Below, piece after piece: positions 34,145-42,547 of a DNA stretch of 64,000 bases (within the stretch, counting starts at the first letter, position 1; each line of letters starts with the position of its first letter). The notes below the pieces were generated by a model, which was not told where the DNA came from, did not search any database, and was given only the letters and a program-made list of their open reading frames with translations. The DNA lies in assembly GCA_020637195.1 (NCBI GenBank), contig JACJWK010000016.1, positions 1-64,000 of the forward strand. The letters run 5' to 3'. The position numbers and the translations under genes are program-made. Source of the stretch: Microthrixaceae bacterium. Lineage in GTDB: Bacteria; Actinomycetota; Acidimicrobiia; Acidimicrobiales; DATDAH01.

Positions 34145-35508
34145 AGCCCCAGCCGGCGAGCCAGGTCGGACCGCAGGACTCCGTCGGGGTCGACGCGGGC
34201 GCGCACCGCCCGCCACTCGTCGAGGCGCGGGTACATGGCCTCGAGGAGCTCGGGCCGGACCCGGCTGTCCTTCGCCAGGTAGAGGCGCCCGCCCGCGGCC
34301 ACCACCTCGTCGTCGAGCCGGTCGATGAGCCGGGCCAGCGAGGAGGGGCCGGCGGGGATGTCGAGGGCGAGCGTCCAGCCCGGCAGGGGGAACGAGAGGG
34401 GCCCCGGGTTGGCGGCGCCGAACCGCTTGAGCACGGCGAGGAACGAGGTGCACCCCTCGTCGCAGAGCGCCGAGATGATGCGGCGCAGCGTCTGCTCCTC
34501 GCCGAAGGGCACCACGAACTGCCACTGGAGGAAGCCCACCGGGCCGTAGACCCGGTTCCACCGCTCGACCATGTCGAGCGGGTGGAAGAAGGTGGTGATG
34601 GTCTGCAGCTCGCCGCGCCGCCGTTTCGGCGCCTTGCGGTACCACAGCTCGTTGAACGCGGTCACCGTGAGCGGGTTGATCAGCCCGTTCGGGGCCAGGG
34701 GCGGGAAGGTGGCGCGCGTGCTCGGGGAGAACGCCCGGGCCCGGCCGGGAGTGCGGTCCTTCGCCGGCAGGGCGTCGAGGGGAGCGAACGCGCCCCGCCC
34801 GAGGATCGAGCGGCCCATGCCCGCCCCGGTCTTCATCAGGTCGATCCACGCCACCGAGTACGGGTACTCGTCGTCGCTCTCGTCCATGAGCGCCAGCGTG
34901 GCGTCGAGGTCGGGCGTGCGGTCGGTGTCGACCAGCAGGCGGCTGGTCTCGATCGGGTGCAGGTCGAACGTCGCGTCGAGGATGATCCCGGTGAGGCCGA
35001 GCCCACCCGCGGTGGCCCAGAACAGGTCGGGGTCGGAGTCGGGGGTGACCCGCACCGTGTCGCCGCCCGGGAGGCGCAGGGTGAGGGCCGAGACGTGGTT
35101 GCACCACGAGCCCCCCTTGTGGTGGTTCTTGCCGTGGATGTCGTTGGCGATGGCGCCGCCGACCGTGACGAAGCGCGTCCCGGGGGTGACGGGCACGAAC
35201 CAGCCCAGCGGGACGAGCCAGCGCATGAGGTCCTCGAGGCTCGTGCCCGCCGCGGCGGTGCACACGCCCTGTCGGAGGTCGAGGTCGACGATGCCGCTGA
35301 CCGCGGTGGTGTCGACCACGCGGCCGCCGGCGTTCTGGGCCTCGTCGCCGTAGCACCGCCCGAGCCCACGGGCGATGACCCCGCGCTCGGGCGGATCGTC
35401 GAGCGCGCCGGCGAGCTCGTCGACCGAGGTCGGGCGCACGACGCCGGCCGCCGACGGTGCGGTGCCGCCCCACCCGGCGAGCACCTCGGTGGTGGCGGGG
35501 GTCTCCAT
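34141..35508 (-). CDS. dprE1: Decaprenylphosphoryl-beta-D-ribose oxidase-like DprE1
   Basis: 455-residue FAD-linked oxidase, close to the 461 residues of the mycobacterial enzyme. IARGLGRCYGDEAQNAGG and VGGAIANDIHGKNHHKGGS bind FAD; the catalytic Lys lies in LYLAKDSR (Lys413); the C-terminus DEWRAVRARVDP to LARRLGL matches. It oxidises the ribose C2 of polyprenyl-phosphoribose, the first half of epimerisation to the arabinose donor. The position matching mycobacterial Cys387 is Ala381 (codon 34366-34368, GWTLALDIP). UbiA lies 49 bp upstream and DprE2 about 4.5 kb away on the same strand. Confidence 0.88.
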   Translation of the reverse strand: METPATTEVLAGWGGTAPSAAGVVRPTSVDELAGALDDPPERGVIARGLGRCYGDEAQNAGGRVVDTTAVSGIVDLDLRQGVCTAAAGTSLEDLMRWLVPLGWFVPVTPGTRFVTVGGAIANDIHGKNHHKGGSWCNHVSALTLRLPGGDTVRVTPDSDPDLFWATAGGLGLTGIILDATFDLHPIETSRLLVDTDRTPDLDATLALMDESDDEYPYSVAWIDLMKTGAGMGRSILGRGAFAPLDALPAKDRTPGRARAFSPSTRATFPPLAPNGLINPLTVTAFNELWYRKAPKRRRGELQTITTFFHPLDMVERWNRVYGPVGFLQWQFVVPFGEEQTLRRIISALCDEGCTSFLAVLKRFGAANPGPLSFPLPGWTLALDIPAGPSSLARLIDRLDDEVVAAGGRLYLAKDSRVRPELLEAMYPRLDEWRAVRARVDPDGVLRSDLARRLGL

Positions 35509-35557
35509 CAGCAGCCGTCCCCGCGCCGGCGGTGGCCCGGATCCGGTCGGCGCGCGC

Positions 35558-36502
35558 TCACAGCAGGTAGATGCCGCAGCCGAAGATCACCAGCCACACC
35601 GCGATGGCGATCTGGAACGGTCGGTCGTGGAGCGCGATCTCCTCGGGGGTCGAGCCGTGCCCGAGGTCGAGCAGCATCGCGTAGCGCAGGATCGCCACCG
35701 CGAACGGCACGATCGAGAGCTGGTACCACGGCAGGCCGGCCGTGGTGGCGAGGTCGGCCTTCTCGAACGACCAGAGGCAGTAGGCCACCAGCATGACCCC
35801 CGAGGACACGGCCCGCAGGTACGCCAGGTACGAGGCGGTGTACACCTCGAGGGTGGGGCGGATGCTGCCGGCATCGCCGGCGAGCTCACCCATCTCGCCG
35901 CTGCGCTTGCCGGCCACGATGAACAGCGACCCGAAGGACGCGACGATGAAGAACCAGTTGGAGATGGGGACGCCGGTGGCCGTGGCGCCGCCGATGGCCC
36001 GCAGCACGAAGCCGGCGGCGATGGCCACCAGGTCGACCACCGGGACGTGCTTGAGCCAGTAGCTGTAGCTCGTGGTGAGCGCGACGTAGGCCCCCACCGT
36101 GACGGCCAGCTGCCAGTGGGGGACGAACCCGACGAGCACGCCGGCGGCGATCAGGCCGAACCCCATCACGTACCCGAGCGTGGGCGACACGACGCCCGCG
36201 GCGATCGGCCGCCGGCACTTCGTGGGGTGCTGGGCGTCGGCCACGCGGTCCCGGGTGTCGTTGAGGAAGTAGGTGCCCGACGCGGCGAGGCAGAACGCCA
36301 CGAACGCGACCAGGGAGTCGCCCAGGGCCTCGGCGTTGTCCAGGACCCCCGCGGCGCCGGGCGCCGCGAAGACGAGCACGTTCTTCGACCACTGCACCGG
36401 TCGGGCCGTCTTGACGAGCCCGCGCGCGAGCGACATCGACGGTCGGGCCGGCGCCGGCGAGGGCGGGTCCGCGGCGCGCGCGTGCGTCTCCGGTTGTGCC
36501 AC
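35558..36502 (-). CDS. ubiA: Decaprenyl-phosphate phosphoribosyltransferase (DPPR synthase), UbiA superfamily
   Basis: 314-residue polytopic prenyltransferase, about eight to nine hydrophobic segments. TARPVQWSKNVLVFAAP, FLNDTRDRVADAQHPTK (first Asp-rich motif NDxxDxxxD) and VAGKRSGEMGEL are specific to the DPPR-synthase branch rather than menaquinone UbiA. It joins phosphoribosyl pyrophosphate to polyprenyl phosphate, feeding DprE1 just downstream. GTG 36502 has TACACT 6 nt upstream (leaderless). The N-terminal 30 residues are Pro/Ala-rich and cytosolic. Confidence 0.88.
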   Translation of the reverse strand: MAQPETHARAADPPSPAPARPSMSLARGLVKTARPVQWSKNVLVFAAPGAAGVLDNAEALGDSLVAFVAFCLAASGTYFLNDTRDRVADAQHPTKCRRPIAAGVVSPTLGYVMGFGLIAAGVLVGFVPHWQLAVTVGAYVALTTSYSYWLKHVPVVDLVAIAAGFVLRAIGGATATGVPISNWFFIVASFGSLFIVAGKRSGEMGELAGDAGSIRPTLEVYTASYLAYLRAVSSGVMLVAYCLWSFEKADLATTAGLPWYQLSIVPFAVAILRYAMLLDLGHGSTPEEIALHDRPFQIAIAVWLVIFGCGIYLL

Positions 36503-36508
36503 GGCACG

Positions 36509-36514
36509 AGTGTA
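36509..36514 (-). promoter_or_regulatory. -10 box TACACT, leaderless-type
   Basis: Minus-strand TACACT ends 6 nt before GTG 36502 and probably drives the ubiA-dprE1-heparinase-GT-phosphoglycosyl transferase series. Confidence 0.55.
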
Positions 36515-36563
36515 CGGGGGGTGCCCGGGGCCGCTGCGATCCCGGCCGGGGGCCGGTCCCGGT

Positions 36564-37832
36564 TCAGAGGTGCTCGACGTTCGGGCCCTGCAGCCGGTGT
36601 CGGGTGTCGAGGACGTACCGGGCGTGGCCGGCGACGAGGTCCAGGTCGAACGCGTCGTGGTCCGCGAGCAGGACGACGACGTCGGCCGCGGCGATCTCCT
36701 CGCGGGTGGCCTCGACCCGGGTGACGGGCAGGTCGACGAGCCCGTCGGGCACGTGGGGGTCGGCGGCGCGCACGTCGGCACCCAGGTCGAGCAGGAGCCG
36801 GGCGACCGTGGCCGACGGCGACTCCCGCGCGTCGCCGGTGTTGCGCTTGTACGCCAGCCCGAGCAGCAGCACCCGCCGGCCCTTCATGGCGAGCCCCCGC
36901 TCGTTGAGCGCGACGACGAGGCGGCGCACGACGTAGTCCGGCATGTGGTCGTTGACGTCGTTGGCGAGCTCGACGAAGCGGAACGCGTGGCCCAGGGTGC
37001 TGCGGACGCGCCAGGAGAGGTAGGACGGGTCGATCGGCAGGCAGTGCCCGCCCACGCCCGGCCCGGGCGTGAAGCGCAGGTACCCGAACGGCTTGGTCGA
37101 GGCCGCGTCGACGGCCTCCCACACGTCGATCCCGAGGTCGTTGGCGAACATCGCGAGCTCGTTGATGAGCGCGATGTTGACGTGGCGGAACGTGTTCTCG
37201 AGCAGCTTGGTGAGCTCGGCCTCGCGGGGGGTCGACACCGGGACGGTGCGCTCGACGAGCGTGTCGTAGAAGGCGCGGATCGCGGCCAACGACGCCTCGT
37301 CGACCCCCGAGACCACCTTGGGGGTGTTGACGAAGGTCCACTCCCGGTTGCCGGGGTCGATGCGCTCCGGGCTGTAGCCGAGGTGGAAGTCGGGGCCGGC
37401 CACGAGCTCCGAGCCCGCCTCGAGGATGGGCCCGACGAGCTCCTCGGTGGTGCCCGGGTACGTGGTCGACTCGAGCACCACGGTGGCGCCGCGACGCAGG
37501 TGGGCGGCGAGCGTGTGGGCGGCCGCCTCGATGTAGGACAGGTCGGGGTTGCCCTCGTTGAGGGGGGTGGGCACCGAGATGACGGCGACGTCGAACCCGG
37601 CGAGGTCGGCGGCGTCGGTGGTGGGCCGGTACCGCCCGCTCTCCAGGGCGGCGGCCAACTGCTCGTCGCTGACGTCCTCCACCATGGACTCGCCGGCGCC
37701 GAGGCGCTTGACCCGCCGGTCGTCCACGTCGAAGCCGACCACGTCGTGGCCCACTTCGCAGGCCCGCATCGCCACGGGCAGCCCCACGTACCCCTGGCCG
37801 ACGATCACCACCCGGGTGGGCGCGTCACTCAC
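36564..37832 (-). CDS. Nucleotide-sugar (UDP-HexNAc type) dehydrogenase
   Basis: 422 residues, UDP-glucose/GDP-mannose dehydrogenase superfamily. VVIVGQGYVGLPVAMRA is the NAD loop, STTYPGTTEELV and LGYSPERIDPGN follow, and PGPGVGGHCLPIDPSYL holds the catalytic Cys. RKNTGDARESPS of the family appears here as KRNTGDARESPS. The HCLPIDP and NTGDARESP forms fit WbpA/WecC-type enzymes oxidising UDP-N-acetylhexosamines to uronic acids. That would supply a carboxyl group for an AsnB-like amidation (inference). GTG 37832 has TAGACT 6 nt upstream. Confidence 0.85.
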   Translation of the reverse strand: MSDAPTRVVIVGQGYVGLPVAMRACEVGHDVVGFDVDDRRVKRLGAGESMVEDVSDEQLAAALESGRYRPTTDAADLAGFDVAVISVPTPLNEGNPDLSYIEAAAHTLAAHLRRGATVVLESTTYPGTTEELVGPILEAGSELVAGPDFHLGYSPERIDPGNREWTFVNTPKVVSGVDEASLAAIRAFYDTLVERTVPVSTPREAELTKLLENTFRHVNIALINELAMFANDLGIDVWEAVDAASTKPFGYLRFTPGPGVGGHCLPIDPSYLSWRVRSTLGHAFRFVELANDVNDHMPDYVVRRLVVALNERGLAMKGRRVLLLGLAYKRNTGDARESPSATVARLLLDLGADVRAADPHVPDGLVDLPVTRVEATREEIAAADVVVLLADHDAFDLDLVAGHARYVLDTRHRLQGPNVEHL

Positions 37833-37838
37833 GCCCGG

Positions 37839-37844
37839 AGTCTA
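37839..37844 (-). promoter_or_regulatory. -10 box TAGACT containing the upstream stop codon
   Basis: Minus-strand TAGACT ends 6 nt before GTG 37832. Its first three bases are the TAG stop (37842-37844) of the preceding membrane-protein gene. Confidence 0.6.
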
Positions 37845-40004
37845 CGCCGGTGGGCGCGGGCGCTCACCGGCCGCGGTCGCGGGGCCGACGTACACGTCGA
37901 CGGGCACCTGGGCCAGGAGCGAGCGGAGCGACGCGTCGAGGGGCGCGGGCAGCGCCGGTGCGGCCACCATGGCGTCGCGGTAGAGGAGCGGGACCACGAG
38001 GGGGTCGAGCGCGAGCAGGCGGTCGGGGTCGGCGACGTAGGCCTCGGCCCCCACGCAGGGCCCGGGATCGGCGCGCGCCGGATCGCACGCCCCGTCGACG
38101 GAGCCGTAGAGGTACTGCGGCAGCTGTCGGGCGCCCGCGGCGGACAGCTCCAGGCCGCCCTCGCGCTCGACGAGCGCGGCCACGTCCGCGGCCAGGGTGC
38201 GGGCCTCGGCCTCGTCCCAGCCCGGGGGCAGCCGCCGGCTGACGAGGTGGGCGCCCTCCGGGGGGTGCGAGGCCGCCGCGGGCAGCACGTGCACGACGGC
38301 CCCGACGTCGACGCGTCGGCCGTCCCGGGCCGGCCCGTAGTAGTGCTCGAGCACCTCGGTGGCGGTGGGCTGGCCGCGCACCTCGAGCTCGGCCGCGACC
38401 GCGTTGGCGAGCTCCCAGTACGCCGTTCCGCCCGCCATGGTGACGAGCGCCCGCCCGTCCCCGGTGAGCGGTCCGTCGACGAGCGCGGTGGCGATGGGGT
38501 CGACCTCGTCGCGGATCCAGGGCTCGTAGTTCTCGTCGCGCAGCAGCAGCGGCGGATCCCACACGAGCAGCGCGAGCGCCAGGGCGACGGCGGTGGCGGC
38601 GTAGGACCACCGCGGCGGGGCGCCGACGCGGGCGGACCGCACCACCGCGCGCGCCGCGCTGCGGAGAAGCGCGAACCAGAAGAAGGCGTTGACCACGAGC
38701 ATCCGGTTCCAGCGCACCGGGATCCACCCGTCTCCGACGGGCGTGCGCGACGCGGCGACCGCGCCCGCCGCGACGACGGCACCGGCGACGGCCAGGAGCG
38801 CGACCGTGTCCCGGTCGCCCCGCCGGACGGCGGCGACGAGCAGCGCGGCCCAGGCGAGCCCGACGAGGACGGTCACGAGCGAGAGCGACTCCTCGAACCC
38901 CGCGGTGGGGAGGTGCCCGGCCACGAGGGGTGGGACGCCGAGCAGCGTCGCCGCGGTGTCGGTGGCGTACCCGGTTCCCTCGACCGGCACCGAGGCGCTG
39001 AGCTGCGCAGTGAGGTCGCGCACGTTGCCGCCACCGTTGACCAGGGCCTCGAGCGCCGGCACGGTCCAGCACAGCGCCAGCGCCGCCAGGGTGGCGCGCC
39101 GGGTCGGCGAGGCCACGAGCGGCCGGAGGGCCTCGCGCAGGCGGGCCCGGTGCCCCGGCGCGGACGCCGCCACCACGGTCGCGGTGACGACGGCGAGGGC
39201 CGCGAGCGCCACCTCGGCGCGGTCGTGGGCGATCACCAGGGCGACGACCAGCACGAGCGTGAAGGCGATCTGCGCCGACCACAGCGGGTCGAGGTGCCCG
39301 GGCGCCGTCGTCGGGCCGGGCCTCGTCGCCCCGGCCCGCCAGCGTGGCCGGGGCTCGGCGCGCGACGCACCCACCGCTGCGACCGCGACGGCGGCCAGGA
39401 CGGTGGGCGCCAGGGGCAGGTACGCCTGGACGACGAGGCTGCCGACGACGACGAGCAGGGGAACCAGCCGCCGCTCGCCCTCGGCCACCCACCACGCCAC
39501 GAACAGCACGAGCAGCAGCGGGAGCAGCACCGCGACCGCGTTCAGGGGCCGCACGATGCCGGTGGCACCGAACATCGAGGCCACGAAGGCGGTCACCGCC
39601 ACGGCGGCGCCGACCGCGGTTCCCACCCCCTTGCGCCGGAACGTCAGCCACACGATCGCCGCGGCCGCCACGACGTTCATCGTCGCGACGGCGACCACGA
39701 GGCCGACGCGCAGGCCGAGGACCCGGACGAACGGCGCGTCGAACCAGAAGAGCAGGGGCCCGGGGTGGTGGGGGAGCTCGTCGCCGACGAGCGCGCTCGC
39801 GGGCATCCCAAGCAGCGGCGACCGGGACGTCAGCACGTCGAGCGAGCGCACCCCGAGGGCGGCCTCGTCCCCGAAGGGCACCCATCCGTTGTCGAGCAGG
39901 GTCACCGCGCCGACCACCGCCGGCGCGGTGACGACCGCGACCGCGCCCAGCAGCAGCAGCCGTGCGGGCCCGCAGAGCTCGGCCCAGCGGTGCCCCTCGC
40001 CCAT
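37842..40004 (-). CDS. Polytopic GT-C-like membrane glycosyltransferase (putative)
   Basis: 720 residues with about eleven to thirteen hydrophobic helices and a C-terminal soluble domain of about 200 residues. An early acidic pair in VPFGDEAALGVRSLDVL and the loop HHPGPLLFWFDAPFVRVLG resemble the first extracytoplasmic loop of GT-C enzymes that use polyprenyl-phosphate sugars. ATG 40004 has TACTCT 6 nt upstream. Lying between DprE1/UbiA and DprE2, a polyprenylphosphoryl-arabinose dependent transferase is an attractive but unproven role; an uncharacterised membrane protein is the safe call. Confidence 0.65.
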   Translation of the reverse strand: MGEGHRWAELCGPARLLLLGAVAVVTAPAVVGAVTLLDNGWVPFGDEAALGVRSLDVLTSRSPLLGMPASALVGDELPHHPGPLLFWFDAPFVRVLGLRVGLVVAVATMNVVAAAAIVWLTFRRKGVGTAVGAAVAVTAFVASMFGATGIVRPLNAVAVLLPLLLVLFVAWWVAEGERRLVPLLVVVGSLVVQAYLPLAPTVLAAVAVAAVGASRAEPRPRWRAGATRPGPTTAPGHLDPLWSAQIAFTLVLVVALVIAHDRAEVALAALAVVTATVVAASAPGHRARLREALRPLVASPTRRATLAALALCWTVPALEALVNGGGNVRDLTAQLSASVPVEGTGYATDTAATLLGVPPLVAGHLPTAGFEESLSLVTVLVGLAWAALLVAAVRRGDRDTVALLAVAGAVVAAGAVAASRTPVGDGWIPVRWNRMLVVNAFFWFALLRSAARAVVRSARVGAPPRWSYAATAVALALALLVWDPPLLLRDENYEPWIRDEVDPIATALVDGPLTGDGRALVTMAGGTAYWELANAVAAELEVRGQPTATEVLEHYYGPARDGRRVDVGAVVHVLPAAASHPPEGAHLVSRRLPPGWDEAEARTLAADVAALVEREGGLELSAAGARQLPQYLYGSVDGACDPARADPGPCVGAEAYVADPDRLLALDPLVVPLLYRDAMVAAPALPAPLDASLRSLLAQVPVDVYVGPATAAGERPRPPA

Positions 40005-40010
40005 GCGGCG

Positions 40011-40016
40011 AGAGTA
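40011..40016 (-). promoter_or_regulatory. -10 box TACTCT, leaderless-type
   Basis: Minus-strand TACTCT ends 6 nt before ATG 40004, in the 53-bp gap after DprE2. Confidence 0.5.
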
Positions 40017-40057
40017 CCGGTGGCCCGGGGGCCGGCCCTCGCGCCGCGACCGGGGCG

Positions 40058-40825
40058 TCAGCCCCGCTCGGAGGCCTTGCGCCAGAGCGGGCGGGGGAGG
40101 TGACGCAGCCCCGACATGACCAGCCGCAGCGGGGCCGGCGCCCAGACGACGGCCTGGCCCTTGGCCAGGCCGTCGGTGACGGCCTCGGCGACCACCTCGG
40201 GGGTGGTGGAGAGCGGCGCCGGCTCCATGCCCTCGGTCATGCGGGTGTGCACGAACCCGGGGCGCACGACCAGGACCGAGGCCCCCGTGCCGACCAGCGA
40301 GTCGCCGAGGCCCTGGGCGAACCCGTCGAGGCCCGCCTTGGACGAGCCGTAGACGAAGTTGGTCTTGCGCACCCGCTCGCCCGCCACCGACGACAGCACC
40401 ACGAGCGTGCCGTGGCCCTGGCGCCGGAGGTTGCGGGCCACGTGGAGGCCTGCCGAGACGGCCCCGACGTAGTTCACCTGGACCGCGGCGACGGCCTTTG
40501 CGGGGTCCGCCTCGAACTCGGCCTGGTCGCCGAGCACGCCGAACGCCAGCAGCACGACGTCGAGGTCGCCGTGCCTCGTGAAGGCCTCGTCGATCACGGT
40601 GCCGTGGGAGGCGGTGTCGAGCGCGTCGAACGCGAGCGTGTCGACCGTGGTGGCGCCGGCCTCGCGCACCGCGGCCGCCGCGGCCAGGCAGTCGTCGGGG
40701 TTGCGGGCCGCCAACAGGACCGTCCGACAGCCCTGGTCGACCATCCGGCGCACGGTGGCGAGGGCGATCTCGGAGGTGCCTCCGAGGACGAGGACGGACT
40801 GCACGCCGCCGACGGCGTCACGCAT
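40058..40825 (-). CDS. dprE2: Decaprenylphosphoryl-2-keto-ribose reductase-like DprE2
   Basis: 255-residue short-chain dehydrogenase. SVLVLGGTSEIALATVRRM is the NAD(P)H loop in the form typical of DprE2 (GGTSEIA). VQVNYVGAVSAGLHVA, VLSSVAGERVRKTNFVYGSSK (Ser and Tyr-x3-Lys catalysis; 21 residues, shown here only as landmarks) and VVRPGFVHTRMTEGM follow. It reduces the 2-keto intermediate made by DprE1 to the arabinose form. ATG 40825 has an AGGAG site 8 nt upstream. It is separated from dprE1 by the dehydrogenase and GT-C-like genes but shares their strand. Confidence 0.85.
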   Translation of the reverse strand: MRDAVGGVQSVLVLGGTSEIALATVRRMVDQGCRTVLLAARNPDDCLAAAAAVREAGATTVDTLAFDALDTASHGTVIDEAFTRHGDLDVVLLAFGVLGDQAEFEADPAKAVAAVQVNYVGAVSAGLHVARNLRRQGHGTLVVLSSVAGERVRKTNFVYGSSKAGLDGFAQGLGDSLVGTGASVLVVRPGFVHTRMTEGMEPAPLSTTPEVVAEAVTDGLAKGQAVVWAPAPLRLVMSGLRHLPRPLWRKASERG

Positions 40826-40851
40826 GGAAGGGCTCCTGGGAAGGGGTGGCG

Positions 40852-40941
40852 CTACAGCGCCAGCATGACCTGGACGGTGAAGGCCACGAGGATGGCGACG
40901 CCGCAGAGCAGCGCGGCGATGATGAGGGTCTTGGTCTTCAC
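40852..40941 (-). CDS. 29-residue single-helix membrane peptide (putative)
   Basis: Short frame with a basic start (VKTKTL) and a continuous hydrophobic helix (about residues 6-28) ending MLAL. GTG 40941 has TAGGCT 8 nt upstream on the minus strand, matching other leaderless genes here, and the stop lies 26 bp before DprE2. Too short for family assignment. The promoter-like box and its compact fit between genes are the only support. Confidence 0.45.
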   Translation of the reverse strand: MKTKTLIIAALLCGVAILVAFTVQVMLAL

Positions 40942-40949
40942 CGGCGCAG

Positions 40950-40955
40950 AGCCTA
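40950..40955 (-). promoter_or_regulatory. -10 box TAGGCT, leaderless-type
   Basis: Ends 8 nt before GTG 40941 of the 29-residue peptide; also the likely promoter for DprE2 read-through. Confidence 0.4.
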
Positions 40956-41020
40956 CCGGCGGGCCACCCGGGACCCCCGGCCCGGCCCGGCGGGGGAGGG
41001 CGACTCGGCAGCGCCGTCGG

Positions 41021-41026
41021 TAGAGT
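41021..41026 (+). promoter_or_regulatory. -10 box TAGAGT, leaderless-type
   Basis: TAGAGT ends 7 nt before ATG 41034 of dihydrolipoyl dehydrogenase. Confidence 0.55.
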
Positions 41027-41033
41027 CGGCTCC

Positions 41034-42443
41034 ATGGCCGATCAGCCCGAGCAGTTCGACGTGGTCATCATCGGCGGGGGACCGGGGGGGTACGCCGCCG
41101 CCCTGTACGGCGCCGGCCTGGGCCTGAACATCGCGATGGTGGAGCGGGACAAGGTGGGCGGCACCTGCCTGCACCGGGGGTGCATCCCGGCCAAGGAGCT
41201 GCTCGAGACCGCCTCGGTGCTCCGCACCGTCGAGGGCTCGGCCGAGTTCGGGATCACCACGTCCGAGCCCACCCTCGACTTCTCGGCCACCCAGGCCCGC
41301 AAGCAGAAGGTGGTCGACCAGCTCACCAAGGGCCTCGAAGGGCTGCTCAAGGGGCGGAAGGTCACGACCTTCCACGGCACCGGCACGCTCCACGCCGACC
41401 GTGAGGTCCGTGTCGCCGGCGGGGAGTCGGGCGACGTCACCCTGCGCGGCGACGCCGTCATCCTGGCGTCGGGGTCGGCCACGCGCACGATCCCCGGCTT
41501 CGACGTGGACGGCGAGGTGGTCGTCACCTCCGACGAGCTGTTGGCCCTCGACCGGCTGCCCGACCGGGCCGCGGTCATCGGGGGCGGGGCCATCGGGTGC
41601 GAGTTCGCCTCGATGATGTCCGATCTGGGTACGGACGTCACCGTGCTGGAGGCGCTCCCCAAGATCCTGCCCGGCTGCGACGAGGACGTCACGAAGGTGG
41701 TCCTGCGCTCGTTCAAGAAGCGGGGCATCGACGTGCGCACCGGCGTGGCGGTGACCGGCCACGACCGCGGCGAGGGCGGCACCACCGTCTCGTTCGGCGA
41801 CGGCGAGTCCCTCGAGGTCGACCTCGTCGTCGTGTCGGTCGGCCGACGCCCGCTGTCGGAGAGCCTCGGCCTCGAGGGCACCGCGGTGGAGGTGGACGAC
41901 CGGGGCTTCGTGGTCGTCGACGAGGCCTGCCGCACCGCCGAGCCGGGCGTGTGGGCGATCGGCGACCTGGTGGCCACGCCCGCCCTGGCCCACGTGGGCT
42001 TCGCCGAGGGCATCGTCGCCATCGACGCGATCCTCGGCGAGGAGCCGATCGGCGTGGACTACGCCGCCGTGCCCTGGTGCATCTACTGCCATCCCGAGGT
42101 GGCCTTCGCGGGCTACTCGGAGTCGGCGGCCAAGGAGGCCGGCTTCGACGTGGTCACCTCCAAGCACCGCTTCACCGGCAACGGCCGGGCCATGATCGTG
42201 GGCGAGACCGAGGGCCTCGTGAAGGTGATCGCCGAGAAGCAGGGTGACGGCACCGGCGGGCGCATCCTCGGCGTGCACATGGTGGGCCCCTGGGTGACCG
42301 AGCAGCTCGGTCAGGGCTACCTGGCGGTCAACTGGGAGGCGACCGCCGCCGAGGTGGGCCGCTTCATCCAACCCCACCCGACCATGAGCGAGCTGTTCGG
42401 CGAGACGATCATGTCCCTCACGGGGCGGTCCCTGCATGGCTGA
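41034..42443 (+). CDS. lpdA: Dihydrolipoyl dehydrogenase (E3)
   Basis: 469-residue flavoprotein disulfide reductase. VVIIGGGPGGYAAALYGAG binds FAD, GGTCLHRGCIPAKELLE carries the redox Cys pair, AVIGGGAIGCEFASMMSDLG binds NAD, and HPTMSELFGETIM at the C-terminus holds the His-Glu catalytic pair. It reoxidises the lipoyl arms of 2-oxoacid dehydrogenases. ATG 41034 follows TAGAGT by 7 nt. The E2 and lipoate-assembly genes follow on the same strand, a functional lipoyl cluster. Confidence 0.93.
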   Translation: MADQPEQFDVVIIGGGPGGYAAALYGAGLGLNIAMVERDKVGGTCLHRGCIPAKELLETASVLRTVEGSAEFGITTSEPTLDFSATQARKQKVVDQLTKGLEGLLKGRKVTTFHGTGTLHADREVRVAGGESGDVTLRGDAVILASGSATRTIPGFDVDGEVVVTSDELLALDRLPDRAAVIGGGAIGCEFASMMSDLGTDVTVLEALPKILPGCDEDVTKVVLRSFKKRGIDVRTGVAVTGHDRGEGGTTVSFGDGESLEVDLVVVSVGRRPLSESLGLEGTAVEVDDRGFVVVDEACRTAEPGVWAIGDLVATPALAHVGFAEGIVAIDAILGEEPIGVDYAAVPWCIYCHPEVAFAGYSESAAKEAGFDVVTSKHRFTGNGRAMIVGETEGLVKVIAEKQGDGTGGRILGVHMVGPWVTEQLGQGYLAVNWEATAAEVGRFIQPHPTMSELFGETIMSLTGRSLHG

Positions 42444-42547
42444 GGCCGAGGCACCGCGCTCGGGCCGGGCCGCGACCGCCGATCGAGGGGCGCACCAGCA
42501 CCGGGTGGCGGCGGGGTCCACCCTGGATCCGACCGAGAGGAGCCCCC

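Noticed and set aside
36273..40103. A 1276-codon plus-strand open frame
   Set aside because: It runs antisense to the UbiA, dehydrogenase, GT-C-like and DprE2 genes, all with clear motifs and promoters; composition is typical of a shadow frame.
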